Shown here piece by piece: positions 57,601 to 64,000 of a stretch of DNA of 64,000 nt. The DNA lies in the NCBI GenBank assembly GCA_030267565.1, contig BRXU01000009.1, positions 1,572,001-1,636,000 on the forward strand, given 5' to 3'. The stretch comes from Pleodorina starrii. Its lineage: Eukaryota; Chlorophyta; Chlorophyceae; Chlamydomonadales; Volvocaceae. A program made the position numbers and the translations under genes. Below the pieces are notes generated by a model that had not been told where the DNA came from, made no database searches, and was given only the letters and a program-made list of their open reading frames with translations. Positions within the stretch are counted from its first letter, which is position 1; each line of letters begins with the position of its first letter.

Positions 57601-60600
57601 GCGGTGTGTATGGGTTGGGGTCCGCATCAACCAGGCCCTGCTAGCGCGGCGGCAGGCGGAACGGCACGCTCGTTAACGTAATGGTGCGTGTTCAATCATC
57701 TGCCCGCCTTGCCTTGCTTGCGCACCGTGATGCCAGCAGCAGTGCTTGTGGTCCAGCAGTAGTGTCACATCGTGAGCACATTGGGGTGGGCCGGCGGCGG
57801 CTTCCGACGCTGAGGCTAGACACAAGGAGACCGACCAACGCCTGCCCTGCTACGGCCCTTGCTGACCTTCACCCCGCACGCACGCCTCCGCACCCAGGCG
57901 CCGAGGGGTTGGCTTTGCTGTCGGAGCTGCCGACGGCGCTGCACTCAGAACTCATGTCGACGGTATTCGAGCCCCTGCTGACGCGGGTAGGTTGGCGAGC
58001 AGCTAGCTTGCCGCACGTAGGCGAGCCCTCACTATGGGCTTTACGGCTTCCAAGCCCGAAGGCAGCAGCCTAGGAGTGTCGTGTTGCTGGGATGTTATGT
58101 GATAGCGCTAAATGGAGGTGTTTGCTTGCTAGCTGGGCACTATCCAGACGGGCCGTGTATGACCCATCTAAAAGCAAGGCGGATGCGGTCGTTGCAAACA
58201 GTTGCATGCTCTTGACACTCGTGCCGCCCTGCTGGCTCTCTTTCTCCGGCCGCGCGGCCGCTCATTGGCTAGCTCCCCACCTCCCCGCCCCTGCCCCGCC
58301 CTGCTCCAGGTCCAACTATTCGCGTACTGCGAGCGGGCGTTCGTGTGGCGTTTGGCGCAGCGGCTGCGGCTGGCCACGTTCATGCCCAAGGACATCTTAT
58401 ATGGGGTGAACAGCGTGGGCCACGACATGTACATCATTTGGAGGGGTAACGTGGCGCTTACGGAGCCCGACGGCTGCATGACCGCGCTGCTCTGCGAGGG
58501 CGACCACTTCGGCGAGCTAGGGGTCATGGCCGCTAACACGCCGCGCCCACAGCGCGCCGTGGCGCTGTGCGCGGCTGACGTGTTGATTCTGAGTCGCGGT
58601 GACATCCAGGTGGGGCTGCGGGTTGGTTGGAGCCTCGCAATGAGCCACCCGTGATCTCACTCACGGGGCGGAGCACCCGCCCCGATCTCGACCCCGACCC
58701 CCCGGAGCCACTCCGCGGCTAGGGCTGCCCGCACCCGAACACCTTCCAGCCAGCTGCTGCCCGCTGAGAGGTCGCCGGGATGGTAATGGACTGCCCGAAC
58801 TGAGCGTGGCAGCGTGGTCAGTAGCGCGGTCAATCTCGGTTGCTCCGGTTCCCACCCTCCGGCGTGGTGCGCTTCGGTGTTTTTACCGTTCCGTGCTGCG
58901 CCTGGCCCTGCCTAACCTGCCACCCAGGACGCCATGCGGGACTTTCCGGACAGCGCACAGCTGGTCAAGAGCCGCGCGCGGGTGCAGCTGGAGGACCACG
59001 AGATTGGGCCCGCCGTGTGGGCAGCAACCATGGCCATGTGTAAGGACATGAAGGAAGCCGGAGACGACTCATCCGACGTGCCAAGCCCGCCCAGCTGCAG
59101 TGCGGAAAGGCCCAAAAGCGCCCTGCCCCAGGCCCCCAATCCACACAGCAGCGTGCTGGGGACTGATGGAAGCGGCGGCACCTCCTCGACCGACAACATG
59201 GCGGCGTCATCAGCGCAGAAGAGTCCCTGGCCCCGGCCGGATGTGATCTGCAGGCGCAGGCAAGAAGGCGCGCCTGCGGCGTCCTTCTGGCGGCGCCAGT
59301 ATCTCCTTGGGCAGGTGCAAGGCGACGCTGCCGAGGGACGTGCGGCCTCGCCGGGGCCCGTGGCTGAGGCGATGGAAACGGGCGCTGACGGCTCGCAGCA
59401 CGTCGGAGCCACATCGCTCACCAGCATGGGAGGGACGGCCCTTGACTCACGAGATGTCGACTCCCGCCGTCGCCCTTCCTCCCTCTCCTCCGAAGACTCC
59501 TTCCTGGAGGCCTTGGGCTTGAAGGCCGAAGCAGCAGCTGGGCCCGGCGATGGCGGCGCGCCGGTTGGGGTCCAAGGGGCATGGGCTGCTGGCGACAAGC
59601 CATCAGCAGCCCCCAGCACCCCGCGGTGGAAACCGCCCAGGCTTCCGGCGCGAGTGTCAAGACGTGCGGGGTGCCCAACGTCGGCCTTGGTGCTGGAGGA
59701 GCTGTTAGTGGAACCGCGCCAGTCTGTCATGGGTTCGAATCCCACACTTGGCGAACCGGGGCCGGTGCAACAGCGGACACAACATGATGCTGGGGTTGTT
59801 CCGCAAGCAAATCGCAACATGCTGGGTGACGACGTGGGGTCGCTGCGTGGCGGCAGTCGTGCGGCCACAGCCACCTCGCATGCCGGTCTGCAATTCTGGA
59901 TGGCATCGGTGCAGCCGTGCAGCGCAACGTCTGGGACGCCACTCAAGCAGCAGCAGCATCAGCAGCAGTCGTCTCACCCCACGGCGAACCTCTGTGGGTT
60001 CGACCCCCGGGAGCTCGCAGCGCTGGAGCGCGTCCGCGCCACCTCGACACGGCCCGTGGACCCGGGCGGGGTCATCCGCTACTTGAGCAAACGAGCACGG
60101 CAAGAGGCCGGCGCCGCGGCCGTGCCGTCTTCGGGGCCTTTCGCTGCCGCGGGTGCAGCGCCTGGGAACCCCTCTGGGGGCGGCCCGGGCCCGCAGGTCG
60201 CCGCCACGTGCCTCAGCGCAGCACCAACCGGTGAGGACAGCAGCTGCTGGAGGGGAGTCACCCAGGAGTTCGATGTACACGACCTAGTAGAGGTCCCCAG
60301 CAGCTCTGCAGGACAGCAGAGTCCGCCCACGGCGCCGCAGCTGCTGTTCATGACGCCGCAGCCCTTCCTCGGCGCCGACCCGCTGGGGCCCTTGTTCGAC
60401 CAGCCTGCTCCGGCCTTGGGCGGAGTCAGCTCGATGCTTGGGCTGCGCTGGCGTGGGAGGTCACCGAGGCTGACCACCGTGACCGGCGACGGCACCCTGC
60501 CCTCGGCACCGTTTGGCGGCACGGAGGACAGCAGGACCCGGCAGCTGGTGGCGCCCGTGTGCCGGCGCAGCATCCGGTCCGTGCTGCGCGGCTCAGGCCG

Positions 60601-62742
60601 ACGTGTGAGCGGGTCCAGCCTCGGCAAGTATGCATCTGCGGGAAGCAGCGAGCGCGGCATCGATGAATGGTTGAATGACCAACAGCAGGCAACATGTCAC
60701 CAGCCCCGGTGCGCTGAGCTGGAGCAGCAAGTGTCCCAGTTGCGGAGGCAGCTGGCAGCCGCACACGCGCGCCTGGAGACAATTCTGGAGGACCCCTTGA
60801 AGGCAGTATGGATAAGGGCACAGTACAGTAGCTAGATGCTTGCACGCAACGTGCTGATTGAGCGTGAAAAGGTTGCGTTGGTGGAGACTCCCACGAGCGA
60901 GCTGAAGGAAAGCGGCCGACGAGGGGCTCTGCATGTTCTGACCGTGCTCGGTGAACTAACCCGGGAATGGGCAAATGCTCCCTCGCTTGATTATAATGAG
61001 CGAGTCCCAGACATGAACCCGTTTGTTACGTCCCAGGCAATCTGTCCTTGACGCGGCTGTATCGACCCACCACCCCCTGTCTCTTCAGTGGTCATGACAC
61101 CCCGCCGCGCCCCAGTGACTCGGGGAGGCGAGCTCGGGCCTGATGGTGACGTTCGCGCTCGGTGTGTCGCGCTTGTTGGGTGCGCGCAGGAGCCATCGAT
61201 TCAGGCCTTGGTGCAGCAGAAGGTGCAGGCTGCAGTGGCTGCGCTGAGCACCCGAACCGAGGAGCTCCTGAAGCACCTGCTGGAAGGGCTCCTGGGCGTC
61301 TCAGGTGCGTGGCACTTGGGTGTGCGGTTACAAGGGCCCCTGCCAATTTACTCTGCCGTGTCCCCGGTCCGCCACGATTTTGCCCACAGTGGGGATATCA
61401 ATGTTTCATCATCCGGCTGTACGGCTGAAATACTTGGCCTGCTTGCCATCCTGTACCAAGACTGCCAACGCCAGGATTGCTTGCCGCAAAGGATGTGGTC
61501 CGCCCTTGCCGTATCTTCCATGGCCGTCAGCTCGCCGTGACACCACACGGATTCCACTTTCCAGATGTCGTGGTTGTTTCCTGCCTTGCTGCATGTGTCC
61601 TACGCTCCCGCCCCGCTTCTGTATATATCCCACCTCGCCACCTGCCCTCAGCGCGCACGGAGGACCTCTCACAGCAGGTATCCGCCGCAGACGAGCGGCT
61701 AAAACATCTCGAGGATACCCACGCTGGCGATTTCGGAGCCGCCGTGGCAGGCACGGCAATGACTGTCGGCTTGCGGTTGCCGCCGCTGGTGGCCGCCGCG
61801 GCCGCAGCAGATGGCGGTGGTGGCGGCGTGCTCGTGGACGCACCTATCAAGGGGCCTGCTGAGCACCAGGGCCGCAACGTGGCAGCGCCATTGGCAGGCC
61901 TGCTCCGGCCGTCGACCGCCACAGCCAGCCAGATGGGTGCGTTGCTGCCGCTGTCCACCTCCAGTGTCAGGGCTTCCCTAGGGCGGCAGTCGTCTCTCAG
62001 ACAGATGTCGGTACACCAGCGTCGGTCGTCGACGCTAAGCTTCAAGTCCACGCCTTGGGAAGATGTAATGGCCGAGGCGGGGGTGGCTGGCGCGCCATCC
62101 GATGCGGCACTGCTGGGGACGATCACCAGCCTGCCTGTCCCAGACACGGCGCTGTTTGCGGCGACCATGAACCGGGCAGCGGGCAAGAACGTTCGGCGGC
62201 GCCAGTCCGCGCGCGACCTGTCCGTCCTGACGTCGAGCACAATCGCAGCACAGCAGCAGCAGCAGGAGCTGCGGGAACAGCAGTCCGTGTTCCAGCAAGC
62301 CTTGGAAACGACCTCCAACAGCATCGACCCGGCTGCTAGCAGCGAGCTGCCGCGGGCCAACAGCCGGGCGGATGGCGTGCGGCCCGTTAAGCAGCGGTCG
62401 TCAATGCTCTTCGGAATGGTGTTTCAGTCCGGGGAGAGGCTGTCGCCCACGGGAACGCAAGCCCTGCGGAGAGGCATCGGCCGGAAGAGCAGCCGGGCGC
62501 TGGTCAATGGAGAGGATAGCCCACTGCTGCCCCAGGCGGCCAGCAATGCGTCCACGGCCACCGGCGGTGTGGCCACCGGCGGCGGTGCGGCCACCAACTA
62601 TACGTCCAGCAGGTGCACCAGTAGAAGCAGCAGCGGGCAGCCCGACACCGAGGCCGGCACTTCTGAAATCACGCCAGCAGGGCAGGAGGAGCGTGCACCA
62701 AAGACGTCAAGTCCGCTGCAGGAGGGGACCAGCAGCGGCTGA
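54618..62742 (+). CDS. CNBD ion channel 2, paralogue of channel 1
   Basis: Exons: 54618-54841, 55310-55438, 55869-55892, 56096-56299, 56557-56687, 57002-57189, 57376-57547, 57898-57986, 58310-58609, 58928-60805, 61190-61304, 61652-62742; all phases join, 1,514 residues. Exons 2, 3, 8, 9 and 11 have the same lengths as in channel 1 and all intron phases match. Seen: S1 WFLLLVLYSAVDVPLHIAF; IIVRFRTSHVTSQGE; S3 YLRGMFLLDLVSALPLDE; S4 LLRIPRLFITMR; S5 MLLSTHWAACMWYY; pore FYRCFLILLGDRPQAYNNVE; S6 LGACLYAVI; CNBD residues 388-487 with GDHFGELGVM and RAVALCAADV. The C-terminal tail starts DAMRDFPDSAQLVKSRARVQ, almost identical to channel 1, so the long tails are homologous. Donor of exon 10 read as GCA/GTATGG. 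A TGTAA at 63556-63560 may be the poly(A) signal. Confidence 0.92.
55250..55309. repeat. (CCAA)n microsatellite abutting a splice acceptor
   Basis: About 14 CCAA/AACC units with one CCGA variant, running directly into the CAG acceptor before exon 55310-55438 of channel 2. The usual pyrimidine tract is replaced by this repeat. Confidence 0.95.
59697..59746 (+). repeat. tRNA-like (SINE-derived?) fragment inside channel 2 exon 10
   Basis: The coding strand contains TAGTGG (59706-59711), GCCAGTCTGTCATG, and a perfect B box GGTTCGAATCC (59732-59742) within CATGGGTTCGAATCCCAC. It resembles the 3' half of a tRNA and reads through in frame as part of the channel tail. The A-to-B spacing is about 10 nt too short and there is no matching acceptor stem, so it is not a functional tRNA. 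Confidence 0.45.
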
Positions 62743-64000
62743 CAGCTGACAGGCCATCCTCTTGGCAATGCCGGGCTAGGCTGGTTTGGCTTTTGTGTCC
62801 GCCGGCCCCACAGTCCGCATGCTGGCAGTGCTGCCGTGGCCCCGGATGGATGTGGTTATTGCTGGCTGTGTACCAGCCAGGCCCCGCCACGGCGGCGCAG
62901 GCAAGGGGCGCCATGGGTACACTCCTTCTTAGGGACTGAGCCTGAGTAGGGCAATGGCTTAGTGAGATATTATTTCGCCTGTTTTATGGTGGCTTGTTTT
63001 CAGTTGATTTCTTCGGCGGCCATGCGACGACTGCTGTCCGGGCTGGGCGGGTTCGTGGTGGACGGCGTTCACGGGCCGCACGACACATGGGTCTCTTTAT
63101 TTTTGCGCGCCAAAGCGCTTACGTGGCTATGCACGGTGTAGGTGACATGCGACAATGCTGCAGACAAGGCAGGGACCGAAGTATGGTGCGTCGTGCGCGG
63201 GCTGCCGATGCCTCGTACCGGATCTTAACTGTGTTGCGTACCGGTATTGATGAACTCGTAATTATTTTGTTGCGCTCGGCGTCTATTGCCCTACCTGATG
63301 AGCCTGCCATAATTGCCTATGGACTGTCACGCACAATATCTGCGGTAGTTATACGATTGTGGAACGTGCATGTCCTATTTACGTGATCTGTCACTCCGTG
63401 GCTATATATCTGACCCAAGGCCTGGGGCGCGGGCAGGACTGCAAGCTAGTTGTTGCGGCGGGGCCTTTCTTCTCAGCATTGTCGTGCATGTGCGTATTAT
63501 CTTGACGTCTCGTCTTGACGGTATCGAAAAACTCGTTGGTAAAGATGGTGGAGAGTGTAAAATGCGTGCATTTTTCGTATGTCGGGCAGTTGTGGGGGCG
63601 GTCAGGGGCGGCCATGGCGGCGGGGTGGTGATAACTTCAGCACCTTGCTTTTTTATTTTCAGCGTGATCATGTCATATGTGGGGCTGGGCTTAACAGCCC
63701 TGACCCATGGGACCTCCCCGCCGTGAAGAGATTGATAGGCGCTGCCTGCAAATTACCCGCTGAACCGCACCCGAAGGAGAAGGGTGCCGTTCGCTGAGTG
63801 ACGGAGTGGCGACGGACCCGCGAGTCGAACTCTGGTCGGAGCAGGGGTTAACAGGGGTACCCTTTGCCCAAGTTTGGGGCACGAGACAGGACCTCATACC
63901 CAGACTGTACTTTTGTATCGTTGGCGTAGAAGGGCTACACTTTGTCCAAGTCCGGAGAATTTCCCGGCACCGCACGGCTGCACGAGTCGTTATTGTGTTT
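62743..64000. other. 3' flank of channel 2
   Basis: Contains the likely 3' UTR (TGTAA at 63556-63560, about 815 nt after the stop) and then unassigned sequence. Open frames on either strand are short and unlike any family I know. The last 200 bp show no exon signal. Confidence 0.55.
63556..63560 (+). terminator. Candidate TGTAA polyadenylation signal
   Basis: TGTAA is the common poly(A) signal of chlorophycean algae. This is a TGTAA downstream of the channel 2 stop in a plausible distance range. The 5-mer is frequent by chance. Confidence 0.35.

Noticed and set aside
59697..59770. Functional tRNA gene
   Set aside because: B box is perfect but the A-to-B spacing is short, no acceptor stem pairs, and it lies in a conserved coding exon.

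Overview
This is a gene-bearing piece of a eukaryotic nuclear genome, almost certainly from a chlamydomonadalean (volvocine-type) green alga. The evidence is intron-dense genes with short GT-AG introns, GC-rich third positions, long Ala/Gly/Ser/Gln low-complexity protein inserts, abundant microsatellites, and a gene mix of soluble-adenylyl-cyclase-like protein, Rab prenyltransferase, mitochondrial ribosomal protein and cyclic-nucleotide-gated channels. No prokaryotic or organellar features were seen. Exon coordinates were read by eye from splice sites, reading phase and, for the two channel genes, paralogue comparison; single-base errors are possible.

Layout: (1) 1-19035, minus strand: one very large multi-exon gene for a soluble adenylyl cyclase (C1-C2-STAND ATPase), whose 3' end lies left of the window. 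(2) 19753-22757, plus: Rab geranylgeranyltransferase beta subunit. (3) 30202-23547, minus: a 12-exon armadillo-repeat protein with a helical N-terminal bundle. (4) 30577-31257, plus: intronless mitochondrial ribosomal protein bL27m, head-to-head with gene 3. (5) 31258-34907: gene-poor DNA. (6) 34908-44081, plus: 12-exon CNBD channel 1. (7) 51639-46079, minus: SAM - helical bundle - NB-ARC - TPR protein, a plant-NLR-like STAND protein. (8) 54618-62742, plus: CNBD channel 2, a paralogue of channel 1 with the same exon number and phases. (9) 62743-64000: 3' flank.

How the genes could work together: the cyclase would make cAMP and the two channels carry cyclic-nucleotide-binding domains, so producer and receptor of the same messenger sit within 20-35 kb. 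Physical linkage is seen; functional linkage is inference. The channels have an EAG/CNG-like S2-S5 core and a recognisable CNBD, but in both the K+ filter (T-x-G-Y/F-G) is replaced by LGDRP. The NB-ARC protein lies between the two channels. Its pre-NB-ARC helices resemble the HeLo/MLKL-type bundle of cell-death executors, which makes it the best candidate for a little-described system.

Non-genic structure includes a 1.16-kb polypurine/polypyrimidine satellite inside a GC-AG cyclase intron, an intact 246-bp hAT-type MITE with 8-bp target duplications, a short dispersed element found mostly in introns, an apparent tRNA-derived fragment inside a coding exon, several perfect hairpins, and an excess of GC-AG introns.
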